A stretch of 64,000 nucleotides of DNA from Pseudomonas sp. 7SR1 (GTDB taxonomy: Bacteria > Pseudomonadota > Gammaproteobacteria > Pseudomonadales > Pseudomonadaceae). Positions 45,763 through 54,185 of this stretch are shown here, in pieces. How positions within the stretch are numbered: the stretch's first letter is position 1; each line of letters opens with the position of its first letter. Below the pieces are notes generated by a model. It saw only the letters and a program-made list of their open reading frames with translations, searched no databases and had not been told where the DNA came from. The stretch is from positions 4,665,001 to 4,729,000 of the forward strand of contig NZ_LT707064.1 of the NCBI RefSeq assembly GCF_900156465.1. The letters run 5' to 3'. The translations under genes were made by a program, and so were the position numbers.

Positions 45763-46668
45763 ATGAATGCAATCGATAAACTCATCAGCCTGGCCAACGT
45801 CCGCGGCAGCCTGGACCTGCGTTGCCAGTTCCAGGGCGACTGGGCACTGGAGCATGGGCCGCAAGCCCTGGGCAAGGCGCCGTATCACATTGTCCTGGCG
45901 GGGGAATGCCGGGTGGAGTTCCCTGATGGCCAGCGATTGCCCATGCGCGCCGGCGACATCCTGCTGTTGCCCCGGGGCAGCCGGCACGTCATGCACAGCC
46001 CCGGCAGGACCGTCGCGCCAACGGTGCCTGAGACCGTCCTGGGCGGCGTATTACCGATACACCGCATTGGTCGTGCCAGCCCGGACCTGGACATGATTTG
46101 CGGCGGCTTTCATTTCAACCGCGCGTCGCTGCTGTTCGCCGCCCTGCCCGATTACCTGGTGATTCCCAGCGCCGCCTTGCCGGCCAACGGAGCGTTGCCG
46201 GCGCTGGTAGACGTCATTCGCGCAGAAGCGGACGGGGATCAGGCGGGGGCGCGTTTTTTGCTGGATGCGCTTTCCCAGGCATTGTTCACCCTGATTTTGC
46301 GGGCGCACCTGGCAAGCCGGGGGCCGGACGCCGGTTCACTGGCCTTGCTGGGGGACAAGCGCCTGGGCAAGGCCTGGCGGGCAATGCTGGACGACCCGGC
46401 CCATGAATGGGCGATCCAGGACCTGGCCGAGATGGCCAGCATGTCCCGGGCATCGTTCATGCGGGCATTCGTGCGGGTGGCGGGTGTTTCGCCATGGGTA
46501 CTGCTGACCCAGTTGCGAATGGAGCTGGCGTTCAGCCTGCTGAGTCAATCGCACCTCGGTTTGAGCGACATTGCCCAGCAGGTCGGCTATCAGTCCCAGG
46601 CGGCGTTCAGCAAGAAGTTCAAGGAGATCTATGGCGAGGCGCCCGGGAAGGTGCGCCGCGCAATCTGA
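45763..46668 (+). CDS. AraC-family regulator with cupin sensor domain
   Basis: The 301-residue protein has an N-terminal cupin of the AraC-binding kind (AGECRVEFPDGQRLPMRAGD, ILLLPRGSRHVMHSP) and a C-terminal double helix-turn-helix (WAIQDLAEMASMSRASFMRA and LGLSDIAQQVGYQSQAAFSK). It fits the regulators paired with AhpD-like or oxidoreductase genes. ATG 45763 is chosen because it begins the conserved region. The ribosome site is weak. Its divergent partner at 45653 is the probable target. Confidence 0.9.
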   Translation: MNAIDKLISLANVRGSLDLRCQFQGDWALEHGPQALGKAPYHIVLAGECRVEFPDGQRLPMRAGDILLLPRGSRHVMHSPGRTVAPTVPETVLGGVLPIHRIGRASPDLDMICGGFHFNRASLLFAALPDYLVIPSAALPANGALPALVDVIRAEADGDQAGARFLLDALSQALFTLILRAHLASRGPDAGSLALLGDKRLGKAWRAMLDDPAHEWAIQDLAEMASMSRASFMRAFVRVAGVSPWVLLTQLRMELAFSLLSQSHLGLSDIAQQVGYQSQAAFSKKFKEIYGEAPGKVRRAI

Positions 46669-46692
46669 TGGACTCCGAGAGGGACAGTCCCT

Positions 46693-48747
46693 TCACACCT
46701 CCAGCACCAGCGTCTCGCTGCCCTGGGCCGGTACCGCACAGCAGATCAGTACTTCATCGTCTGCCAGCGGCATGGCCGGTGTGTTCAGGTAATGCACCTG
46801 GCCACGGGTCATGCGGGTCTTACAGGTGCCGCAGGAACCGCCCCGGCAACTGAATTCCGGGCTCAGGCCCCGTGCCTCCGCCAGTTCCAGGAGCGTTCCG
46901 CTTCCGGGTTCCCAGCGGCCTTCCTTGGCCGACGTGGCGAACAACACCTTGACCGGCTCACTCGCCACCGGCACTTGCTGCGCCGCCGGAGTACTGATCT
47001 CGACGTCCCGCACCAGGGTGGAAGGACCGAAGGTTTCGGCGTGGATCCGGTCGTCCGGGATACGCAACCCCCGCAAGCCGTCATACAGGGCCTGGGTAAA
47101 GCTGCCGGGACCGCACAGGTAGTAGTCGTAGTCGTCGAGGGGCAGCAGTTGCTTGAGCAGTTCGATATCGATCCGGCCCTGTGCGTCGTAGCCCTTGCCG
47201 GCCTCGCCCCCACTGGGCGGTTGGCTGACCATGCGCAATACCCGCACCTTGCCGCCGGCCCGGGCCGCCAGTGCGTCGATTTCCTCACGAAAGGCCAGGC
47301 CGGCCACCGAACGGGCGCTTTGTACCACCCAGACCGGGCGCATCCGATTGATGCGCAGCCCCTGGTAGACCACCTCGCGCAGCATCGACAGCAGCGGCGT
47401 CACACCGACGCCCGCCGCCAATAGCACCAGGGGCCGCCGTTCGCCTGGCTGGACGGTGAAGTGCCCCTGCGGTGCCCGGGCTTCAAGGGCATCGCCGACC
47501 TGGATCCGGTCATGCAGATGGGAGGACACCGACCCGTCGCGCTTGACGCTGATGCGCAGGAAATCGTCCGAAGGCGCGCTGGAAACGCTATAGGTCCGGA
47601 TCACCGGGGCATCCTGCCCGTCCAGCCCGACCCGCACGGGCAGGTGCTGGCCGGCCTCGAAACGGGGCAAGCCGACACCGTCGGTGGCTTGCAGGTAGAA
47701 CGAGCGGATGTTGTGGCTCTCGTCCACCACCCGGGCGACCTGCAATGCGCGCCAGCGGGTACGCAAGGCCTCGGCCTGCAGACGCTCATTGGCCTGTTCC
47801 CAGCTGCCGGTCATCAGCGAGTTGGGCGAGTCACCGTCGGCCTGCTCTTTCCAGCGCAGCGCGATGGCCGCCCGGCGCAGGACAACGCGCTGCGGCGTGA
47901 AGCGCCACAGCCGCTCGGCGCCCTGGAACGCGGCGATCTCGGGCGCATCCAGCAGGACCTCGGCGGTCCCGCTCATTTGCAAAAGGTCACCGGTGGAGAA
48001 ATCGATGAACACCAGCCCCGCGCGCGGATTGACCAGGATATTGCCCAGTGTGTTGAAAAACAGGTTGCCGGAGAAATCCGGAATGGTCAGGGTCCCGGCT
48101 TCATCCATGTGCACGAAACCGGGTTTGCCGCCGCGGTGGGAAACATCGACCTGGCGTTCGCCGTCGCGCTCGACATAGGTGGCGACATGGAAAGAATCGG
48201 CTGACGTGACCAGGGTGCGCACCGCCGGATCCGCCACCGTCAGTTCGAGGGCCGCCGAAGGCCGCTCATCGACAAAGGAATACTGGCGCAGGTTGATGTA
48301 ACGCGGGCAATTGCCATAGGCCTGGCGAACCGTGATGTCCACGCCGCGGTCGCGACGACGGGCGATGGTGCCGTTCATGCGGTTGCGTCGGCGAGTGTGC
48401 AACTCGATGCCCAGCAGGCCGATGGCGTCGCCCTCGTTCAGCCCGGCCTGGGCCGGATCTTCCGGTTGCGGGGTGAGGTCGATGTGCAGTGTCTGCGGAT
48501 CGGGTGAGTGCATGAAGCCCGGTTGCCCCGTGCGCAGGGTGGCCCACGCATCGCCTTGGGGATCCACCGCACCGAGCACGACGAAAGGCAGTTGGGCATA
48601 GAACTCCCGATGCTGGTCCGGCATCCATGTCCGGGACATCTGCCGCTGGCCGACCCCGACCATCATTTCCACTGCGCCGACGGAGCGTTGCAGGGTCAGT
48701 TCACCTTCGTGCCAGGGGGAGACGGTTGATTTCGAGGCGTTGTCCAT
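46693..48747 (-). CDS. PNPOx-flavin reductase-2Fe-2S ferredoxin fusion oxidoreductase
   Basis: The 684-residue protein joins three parts. First a pyridoxamine-phosphate-oxidase-like flavin-binding barrel (about 40-320; LNEGDAIGLLGIELHTRRRN, FFNTLGNILVNPRAGLVFID). Then a ferredoxin-NADP-reductase-type module with the FAD motif RTYSVSS around residue 384, GVGVTPLLSML for NAD(P)H and the CGPGSF turn. Last a plant-type ferredoxin with Cys634, Cys639, Cys642 (CRGGSCGTCKTRM) and a fourth Cys in LICCAVP. Electrons should run from NAD(P)H through FAD to the iron-sulphur centre. The partner of the barrel domain is unknown. ATG 48747 follows GAGGACAG and excludes a 116-residue extension. Confidence 0.92.
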   Translation of the reverse strand: MDNASKSTVSPWHEGELTLQRSVGAVEMMVGVGQRQMSRTWMPDQHREFYAQLPFVVLGAVDPQGDAWATLRTGQPGFMHSPDPQTLHIDLTPQPEDPAQAGLNEGDAIGLLGIELHTRRRNRMNGTIARRRDRGVDITVRQAYGNCPRYINLRQYSFVDERPSAALELTVADPAVRTLVTSADSFHVATYVERDGERQVDVSHRGGKPGFVHMDEAGTLTIPDFSGNLFFNTLGNILVNPRAGLVFIDFSTGDLLQMSGTAEVLLDAPEIAAFQGAERLWRFTPQRVVLRRAAIALRWKEQADGDSPNSLMTGSWEQANERLQAEALRTRWRALQVARVVDESHNIRSFYLQATDGVGLPRFEAGQHLPVRVGLDGQDAPVIRTYSVSSAPSDDFLRISVKRDGSVSSHLHDRIQVGDALEARAPQGHFTVQPGERRPLVLLAAGVGVTPLLSMLREVVYQGLRINRMRPVWVVQSARSVAGLAFREEIDALAARAGGKVRVLRMVSQPPSGGEAGKGYDAQGRIDIELLKQLLPLDDYDYYLCGPGSFTQALYDGLRGLRIPDDRIHAETFGPSTLVRDVEISTPAAQQVPVASEPVKVLFATSAKEGRWEPGSGTLLELAEARGLSPEFSCRGGSCGTCKTRMTRGQVHYLNTPAMPLADDEVLICCAVPAQGSETLVLEV

Positions 48748-48941
48748 GGGTCTGTCCTCGCGGCCGCAGGGATGCCCGCTGCGGTGTGGGTGGGTTCGCG
48801 CCTCATGCAGAGGTGCCCGTTGTCGTGGGCTCATCTTCTGCCGTTCGCCGGCACGGCGGAATACGCACGAACCGCAATCCACCCTTTCATGAAATGCAAT
48901 AGCGCCGCTCGGGAAGCCGCGCCATCGCAGGCAGCCATGGC

Positions 48942-50180
48942 CTACCAGAGCGTCATCGTATAGCTGACGATCAAGCGGTTCTCGTCCAGGTCGTTGCCGA
49001 AGTTCGAGCGTACCGAGGCGTTGCGCCACTTCAAGCCCAACCCCTTGAGCGTGCCGTCCTGCACCACATAGGCGATGTCCGTGTTGCGCTCCCACTCGCG
49101 ACCCTCGCCCGGTGCGGCGCGTTGTACGTTGTCGCCACTGATGTAGCGCGTCATGAACGTCAGTCCAGGCACGCTAAGGCCGGCGAAGTTGTAGTCGTAG
49201 CGAGCCTGCCAGGAGCGCTCGTCGACGTTGGCGAAGTCACCGATCTGGACGAAGTTGACCAGGTAAGGGTCGCTGCGGCTGATGTACGGAAACGGATCGT
49301 CACCGCTCATGCGCTGGTAGCCCAGGCCCAGCGCATGCGCACCGAGGCTGTAGGTGAACAGCGCCCCGAATGCCTGGTTGTCGAGGTCGCGGAAACTGCC
49401 GTCTTCGGTGCTGCGCGAATAGCGCACGTCGCTCTTGAGCGCCTGGCCTGCCCCCAGGTCCAGGGTATGGACGAAGCCGAGGTAGTTCTGGCGATAGATG
49501 TCCTCCAGCTTCCCATAGCGATACTGCGCCGTGAGGTTCGGCAGGAACTGATAGTCCGCCCCGGCGAACTGGAACCGGTCGCTGGTGCCGCCGATACGGT
49601 TGGCGGTCAAGTCCTGGTAATCGGTGGAATCGACGAAGTTGATCCGGGTGAGCTGTCCACCGGTCAGTTTCAGCCGGTCGATTTCCTGCACGTTCACTTG
49701 GCCGCCCTTGAACGTCCCCGGTAGCAGGCGGGTGTCGTTGGAGTTGACCACCGGATCCTTGATTTGCAGCGTACCCAGCTTGAGGGTGCTGTTGGACAGA
49801 CGCACCTTGGCGCTCACGCCCAGTTCGCCATAGCGGTCCTGGGAACCGCCCGACGAGTCGGCAGGCAGCAGATTGGTACCGGCCGTGCCACCACCTGAGT
49901 CCAGCTTGAAACCGGCCATGCCCAGGGCGTCCAGGCCGACCCCCAGGGTGCCGGCGGTATAGCCTGACTCGATGCGCAGCAAAAAGCCTTGCGCCCATTC
50001 CTCGGCCTTGTCCCGTGCACCTTCCTGGCGGAAATCGCGGTTGAAGTAGAAGTTGCGGGCTTCCAGGGTGCCCTTGCTGTCGGCGAGAAAATCGGCATGG
50101 GCGGTCGGCACGCCCATCAGGTTCAGGCCCAGCACGGTGCCGATGGGAAGGTGAAGTGGAATGAATCTGCAATAGCGCAT
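48942..50180 (-). CDS. OprD-family outer-membrane porin
   Basis: The 412-residue protein has a signal peptide (LPIGTVLGLNLMGVPTAHA, cleavage before DF) and the OprD start DFLADSKGTLEARNFYFNRD. Multiple amphipathic strands follow and the chain ends in an aromatic residue (SYTMTLW), as needed for outer-membrane insertion. OprD members are 18-strand specific channels for amino acids, aromatic acids or other carboxylates. The substrate here is not predictable. GGGAGCACGC precedes ATG 50180. It is divergent from a LysR gene at 50434. Confidence 0.94.
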   Translation of the reverse strand: MRYCRFIPLHLPIGTVLGLNLMGVPTAHADFLADSKGTLEARNFYFNRDFRQEGARDKAEEWAQGFLLRIESGYTAGTLGVGLDALGMAGFKLDSGGGTAGTNLLPADSSGGSQDRYGELGVSAKVRLSNSTLKLGTLQIKDPVVNSNDTRLLPGTFKGGQVNVQEIDRLKLTGGQLTRINFVDSTDYQDLTANRIGGTSDRFQFAGADYQFLPNLTAQYRYGKLEDIYRQNYLGFVHTLDLGAGQALKSDVRYSRSTEDGSFRDLDNQAFGALFTYSLGAHALGLGYQRMSGDDPFPYISRSDPYLVNFVQIGDFANVDERSWQARYDYNFAGLSVPGLTFMTRYISGDNVQRAAPGEGREWERNTDIAYVVQDGTLKGLGLKWRNASVRSNFGNDLDENRLIVSYTMTLW

Positions 50181-50433
50181 GCGTGCTCCCTTTATCGGCG
50201 CGAGCGAACCCGCTCGGGGTGCGTTTGCGCGCGCCTCGTTATTGTTGTGTGAAGACGTGGTTCTGGGACTCGGCGCAGTGGGCTGCGTCGTGGGGCGGAT
50301 TCTTCGCGGGGTGGTTTGCAGGCGTCAAACGGGAAAAAAGCCGGATCGGACATAAGAAAATTTGATGCCTGCCTGGCGCCGATCTGGAGTAACAATTGCA
50401 ATGAACAAGAACGTCTGCGCCAAGAGAGCCGTC

Positions 50434-51378
50434 ATGAACCTCAAGTTCCTCGAAACCTTCGTCTGGGTTGCCCGCCTGCAGAGCTTCAGCCTGACCGCCG
50501 AAAAGATGTTCAGCACCCAGGCAGCGATCTCCAGCCGGATCGCTTCCCTGGAGGATGAACTGGGCCTGCGCCTGTTCGTGCGCGACTCGCGCGGTGTCTC
50601 GCTGACCCCGGAAGGTTTCAAGGTGCTCACCTACGCCGAACAGATGCTGGAGGTCCAGCGTGCGTTGAAACAGTCGCTGGACGACACCAGTCCCCAGCAG
50701 GGCCTGGTGCGCATCGGCGTGATGGACACGGTGATTCACACCTGGCTCAGCCCGTTGATGTCGATGCTGATGCAGGCTTTCCCGGCGGTGGAAATCGAAA
50801 TCACCGCGGACGCGGCGCGCAATCTCTGCGAACAATTGCAGAAAGGCTACCTGGACATCGCTTTCCAGACCGATACGGTACGCCACGAAAGCGTGCGCAA
50901 CCTCGACCTGGCGCATTACCCCATGCACTGGATCGCTGCCAGCCAGTCGATCTACGCCCGCCCCTACGGATCGCTGGCGGAAATGGCCGGCGAGCGCATC
51001 ATCACCTTCGTCAAGCATTCCCGACCGCACCAGGACGTGCTCAACCTGCTGTATGCCCATGGGGTGAATGCACCGCGGGTCAGTTGCGTCAATTCGGTGT
51101 CGGCGATGACCCGGCTGATCCGCGATGGCTTCGGCATCGGTGCCTTGCCGGCGGCGCTGGTGGCCAAGCCCCTGGCAAGCGGCGAGTTGATCCAGCTGGA
51201 GCCCGGTACATCCCTGCCCCAACTGGACGTGGTGGCCTCCTGGCGCGTGGGGGTGGGGCTGGAGCTGATCGAGAGCATCGTGCAGATGAGCCGTCAGGTG
51301 GTGGGACAATATGCCCTTGATGTCGGGCCGCAACGGATGGTGGCGGCACCCGGCCTGGCCAGCGCGACGCTGGAATAA
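50434..51378 (+). CDS. LysR-family regulator, paralogue A
   Basis: The 314-residue protein begins MNLKFLETFVWVARLQSFSL, with recognition helix region QAAISSRIASLEDELG and effector domain LVRIGVMDTVIHTWLSPLMS. It is strikingly similar throughout to the regulator at 53025. ATG 50434 is chosen by that comparison; ATG 50401, with GGAG upstream, would add 11 residues. It faces the OprD porin gene and precedes the DUF1445 gene, and could control either. Confidence 0.92.
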   Translation: MNLKFLETFVWVARLQSFSLTAEKMFSTQAAISSRIASLEDELGLRLFVRDSRGVSLTPEGFKVLTYAEQMLEVQRALKQSLDDTSPQQGLVRIGVMDTVIHTWLSPLMSMLMQAFPAVEIEITADAARNLCEQLQKGYLDIAFQTDTVRHESVRNLDLAHYPMHWIAASQSIYARPYGSLAEMAGERIITFVKHSRPHQDVLNLLYAHGVNAPRVSCVNSVSAMTRLIRDGFGIGALPAALVAKPLASGELIQLEPGTSLPQLDVVASWRVGVGLELIESIVQMSRQVVGQYALDVGPQRMVAAPGLASATLE

Positions 51379-51438
51379 CTTTTCCTTGTCGGGGGGTAAC
51401 AGGATTCCTTGTTGGACGTCGACACCCCGGGGCTCTTA

Positions 51439-51521
51439 GGGTCTGTACGCAATGTCTTGAGACGAAGGTCAGGCAGTTTTCAACGCAGCCTGAACGAGTT
51501 CAAGGCTTTTCCTACAGACCC
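51439..51521. mobile_element. 83-bp mini-element with terminal inverted repeats
   Basis: Starts GGGTCTGTA (51439-51447) and ends TACAGACCC (51513-51521), a perfect 9-base inverted repeat that continues imperfectly to about 16 bases. The inner sequence 51450-51476 recurs inverted at 1606-1640. Too short to encode anything: a non-autonomous element or a collapsed insertion sequence. The TCTGTAC-type ends suggest the IS5 group, an inference. It lies between the LysR stop and the hydro-lyase start. Confidence 0.6.
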
Positions 51522-51558
51522 GACTTGAACGTCCCGACGTGCCCATGGAGCCCCTTCG

Positions 51559-52362
51559 ATGACCCATCCCACCCCATCCTTCGAGCAACTGCAGCGCTAC
51601 GAGCCCCTCGCCCTGCGCCAAAGCATCGCCGCCGGTGCCTACCAGGGCCATACCAGCGGCCTGGGCCAGGGACGGGTGCAAGCCAACATCGTGATCCTGC
51701 CCCTGGACTGGGCCAATGAGTTCCTGCGCTACTGCACCCTCAACCGCCAGGCTTGTCCGGTACTGGACGTGACCGCACCCGGGGATCCGTTTTTCCGCAA
51801 CCTGGGCACCGCCATCGATATCCGCCACGACGTCCCTCGCTACCGGGTCTACCGGCACGGCGAGCTGAGCGAAGAGCCGCTGGACATCGGGCACCTGTGG
51901 CAGGACGACATGGTCGCCTTCGCCATCGGCTGTTCGTTTTCCTTCGAGCAGCCGCTGCTGGAAGCCGGCATCCGACTCAGGCACATTGAACTGGGGCGAA
52001 ATGTGGCGATGTTCCGTACCGACATCGACACCCGCCCCACTTCGCGGCTGTCCGGCAAGCTGGTGGTGAGCATGCGCCCCATGAAGGCCGCCGCGGCGAT
52101 CCAGGCGATCCAGATCACTAGCCGCATGCCCGATGTCCATGGCGCCCCGGTGCACATCGGCGATCCATCGCTGATCGGTATCCATGCCCTGGATACCCCG
52201 GACTTCGGTGACGCCGTGCCAGTGGCGGCGGATGAGATCCCGGTGTTCTGGGCCTGTGGCGTGACCCCGCAAGCGGTCATCCAGGCTTCTCGCCCGCCAC
52301 TGTGCATCACCCACGCGCCGGGTTGCATGCTGGTGACGGACCTGTGGAACAGCGCGTTGTAA
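51559..52362 (+). CDS. DUF1445 (D-glutamate cyclase/hydro-lyase-like) protein
   Basis: The 267-residue protein is recognisable as the YcsI/DUF1445 family: [19 protein letters not shown] at the N-terminus, then [18 protein letters not shown], and the C-terminal [12 protein letters not shown] and [13 protein letters not shown]. Members are annotated as putative hydro-lyases, and mammalian relatives act as D-glutamate cyclases. GGAG precedes ATG 51559. It is followed after about 35 bases by the SnoaL-like gene, and the pair is bracketed by two LysR paralogues. The natural substrate in this bacterium is unknown. Confidence 0.88.
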   Translation: MTHPTPSFEQLQRYEPLALRQSIAAGAYQGHTSGLGQGRVQANIVILPLDWANEFLRYCTLNRQACPVLDVTAPGDPFFRNLGTAIDIRHDVPRYRVYRHGELSEEPLDIGHLWQDDMVAFAIGCSFSFEQPLLEAGIRLRHIELGRNVAMFRTDIDTRPTSRLSGKLVVSMRPMKAAAAIQAIQITSRMPDVHGAPVHIGDPSLIGIHALDTPDFGDAVPVAADEIPVFWACGVTPQAVIQASRPPLCITHAPGCMLVTDLWNSAL

Positions 52363-52398
52363 CCTTGAAAGCGGCCCCTACCTATGACAGGACACCCG

Positions 52399-52962
52399 AT
52401 GACCACCGCACGGCAATCGATCCAGCGCTACATAGACGCCAAGGACGGCAACCGCCCGCACCTGCTGGCCCAGGCCTTCACGCCCGATGCCACGCTGGAC
52501 ATGGACATGCGCACCGACACCCTCTCGTTTCCGGCCCACACCGAGGGCCGCGACGGCATCGGCGACGTGCTGGTCCGCCGCTTTGGCCAGACCTTCGAAA
52601 ACGTGTACACCTTCTGCCTGGAATCCGCGCCACCGGCAAATGTCGCCACCTTCCAGTGCAAATGGCTGGTGGCGATGTCGGACAAACACAGCGGCGAAGT
52701 CCGTGTCGGCTGCGGTGAATATGACTGGCGGTTCGAAGCCGAGTCGGGCCTGGTACAGCGCCTGGCGATCACCATCGAACACATGAAGACCCTGCCGGCC
52801 AGCGAACTGGCGGCGGTCATGGCCTGGATCTCGACGCTGGACTATCCCTGGTGCAGCCCGGCCGCCGCCGTCCGCCATGCTCCGGACTCAGGCGAGCTGG
52901 ATGAAGTGATCCGCTACGTGACGGCCAGGCGCATTCAACCGCGCGCCGACGCGTTCGGATAA
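52399..52962 (+). CDS. SnoaL/NTF2-like protein
   Basis: The 187-residue protein has the cone-shaped NTF2/SnoaL outline: an N-terminal helix (SIQRYIDAKDGNRPHLLAQA), FTPDATLDMDM, and a sheet with FQCKWLVAMSDKHSGEVRVG and YDWRFEAESGLVQRLAITI. Members include isomerases, dehydratases and binding proteins. No catalytic residues can be assigned. AGGACACCCG before ATG 52399 favours it over an in-frame ATG 15 bases earlier. It probably shares a transcript with the DUF1445 gene. Confidence 0.8.
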   Translation: MTTARQSIQRYIDAKDGNRPHLLAQAFTPDATLDMDMRTDTLSFPAHTEGRDGIGDVLVRRFGQTFENVYTFCLESAPPANVATFQCKWLVAMSDKHSGEVRVGCGEYDWRFEAESGLVQRLAITIEHMKTLPASELAAVMAWISTLDYPWCSPAAAVRHAPDSGELDEVIRYVTARRIQPRADAFG

Positions 52963-53024
52963 CCTACGCTGGCAACAAGCCCCATGACATCGCCCTGCGT
53001 CATCGCACCAAGGAATCGATCCAC

Positions 53025-53945
53025 GTGAACATCAAGTTTCTGGAAACTTTCGTCTGGGTCGCCCGCCTGAAGAGCTTTCGTCTCACCGCGGAAAAACTGT
53101 TCACCACCCAGGCGTCCATCTCCAGCCGGATTGCCGCGCTGGAGGATGAAATGGGCGTGCGCCTGTTCGTACGCGATTCCAAGGGCGTGTCGCTGACATC
53201 CGAAGGGCAGCGGGTGCTGGAATATGCCGAGCGCATCATGGACACCATGCAAAGCATGAAGGCGGTGATCAAGGATCCACGCCAGGTGCGCGGTCGGATC
53301 CGCATCGGCGCCATGGACACCGTGATCCACACCTGGCTCAGCCCGCTGGTGACCCGGCTGATGCAATGCTACCCGGCCCTGGAGATCGAACTGTCGGCCG
53401 ATACCGCAAGCAACCTGTGCTCCCAGTTGGAAAAAGGCTACCAGGACATCATTTTCCAGACCGATATCCTGCGCCTGGACAGCGTACGCAACGCCCTGCT
53501 GACCCGCTACCCGATGCATTGGGTGGTCCGCACCGGCTCGGTCTACGATCGGCAATACGCATCGCTGGAGGAGCTGTCCCAGGAACGCATCGTGACTTTC
53601 TCGCGCAACTCCCGGCCTCACCAGGACATCCTCAACCTGCTGCACTCGGCGAACATCGTCTCGCCACGCATCAATTGCGTGAACTCCGCGTCCGCCATCA
53701 CCCGCCTGGTTCGCGATGGCTTTGGCATCGGCGCCATGCCCGCGGCCCTGGTACAGGGCGAACTGGCCCAGGGCTCGCTGACGCTGCTGGACGGCGTTCC
53801 GCTGCCCTCGGTGATGGACATCGTCGCCAGCTGGCGCACCGGCGCCGGCATGGAACGGGTGGAAGATATCGTCAGTCTGACGCGGGATGTGGTGGGTGAC
53901 TTCGTTGCGCAATTGCCGGGCGGGGACGGGCTCGAGCTGGACTAG
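53025..53945 (+). CDS. LysR-family regulator, paralogue B
   Basis: The 306-residue protein begins at a GTG (AAGGA upstream) with NIKFLETFVWVARLKSFRL and shares with paralogue A the same helix-turn-helix, the RIGAMDTVIHTWLSPLVT stretch, RYPMHW and RDGFGIGAMPAALV. The pair are almost certainly products of duplication. It is transcribed in the same direction as the DUF1445/SnoaL genes, directly downstream of them. Confidence 0.92.
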   Translation: MNIKFLETFVWVARLKSFRLTAEKLFTTQASISSRIAALEDEMGVRLFVRDSKGVSLTSEGQRVLEYAERIMDTMQSMKAVIKDPRQVRGRIRIGAMDTVIHTWLSPLVTRLMQCYPALEIELSADTASNLCSQLEKGYQDIIFQTDILRLDSVRNALLTRYPMHWVVRTGSVYDRQYASLEELSQERIVTFSRNSRPHQDILNLLHSANIVSPRINCVNSASAITRLVRDGFGIGAMPAALVQGELAQGSLTLLDGVPLPSVMDIVASWRTGAGMERVEDIVSLTRDVVGDFVAQLPGGDGLELD

Positions 53946-54030
53946 CCCTCGCTCCTCCATCGAACCATTTTCCAGCGCCCGCGAATCCTGACGTCAGTTC
54001 TCTTCCATGACGATGCATTACCTCAAAATA

Positions 54031-54065
54031 AATGCATTGAAACTGCATTAATATGAATTTGTAAC
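54031..54065 (+). promoter_or_regulatory. Candidate promoter and dyad upstream of the HPP-family gene
   Basis: TTGAAA (54037-54042) and TGTAAC (54060-54065) with 17-base spacing lie in a markedly AT-rich stretch. An inverted repeat AATGCA...TGCATT (54031-54049) straddles the -35 box and could be an operator. A transcript from here would carry about 110 leader bases. Confidence 0.45.
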
Positions 54066-54091
54066 TCAGGGGGCCCGGGGGCAGACTGTGC

Positions 54092-54124
54092 ATGTTCCTC
54101 ACCCCCAACTGTTGGAACACTTAA
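54092..54124 (+). CDS. Possible 10-residue leader peptide
   Basis: A minimal frame reading MFLTPNCWNT stops at TAA one base before the hairpin at 54126. Its position between a candidate promoter and a terminator suggests attenuation, but the ribosome site is poor (only G-rich sequence upstream). Speculative. Confidence 0.25.
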   Translation: MFLTPNCWNT

Positions 54125-54125
54125 A

Positions 54126-54161
54126 GGGCTTTCTGGGATTTTCCCGTAAGCCCATTTTTTT
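54126..54161 (+). terminator. Intrinsic terminator in the leader of the HPP-family gene
   Basis: Two-part stem: GGGCTT (54126-54131) with AAGCCC (54148-54153) and inner GGGA (54135-54138) with TCCC (54142-54145), then A and seven T. It stands 25 bases before the HPP gene start, where a terminator can only act as an attenuator or as the end of a short upstream transcript. Confidence 0.75.
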
Positions 54162-54185
54162 GTTCGTTTTTTGGATTTTTGCTGA

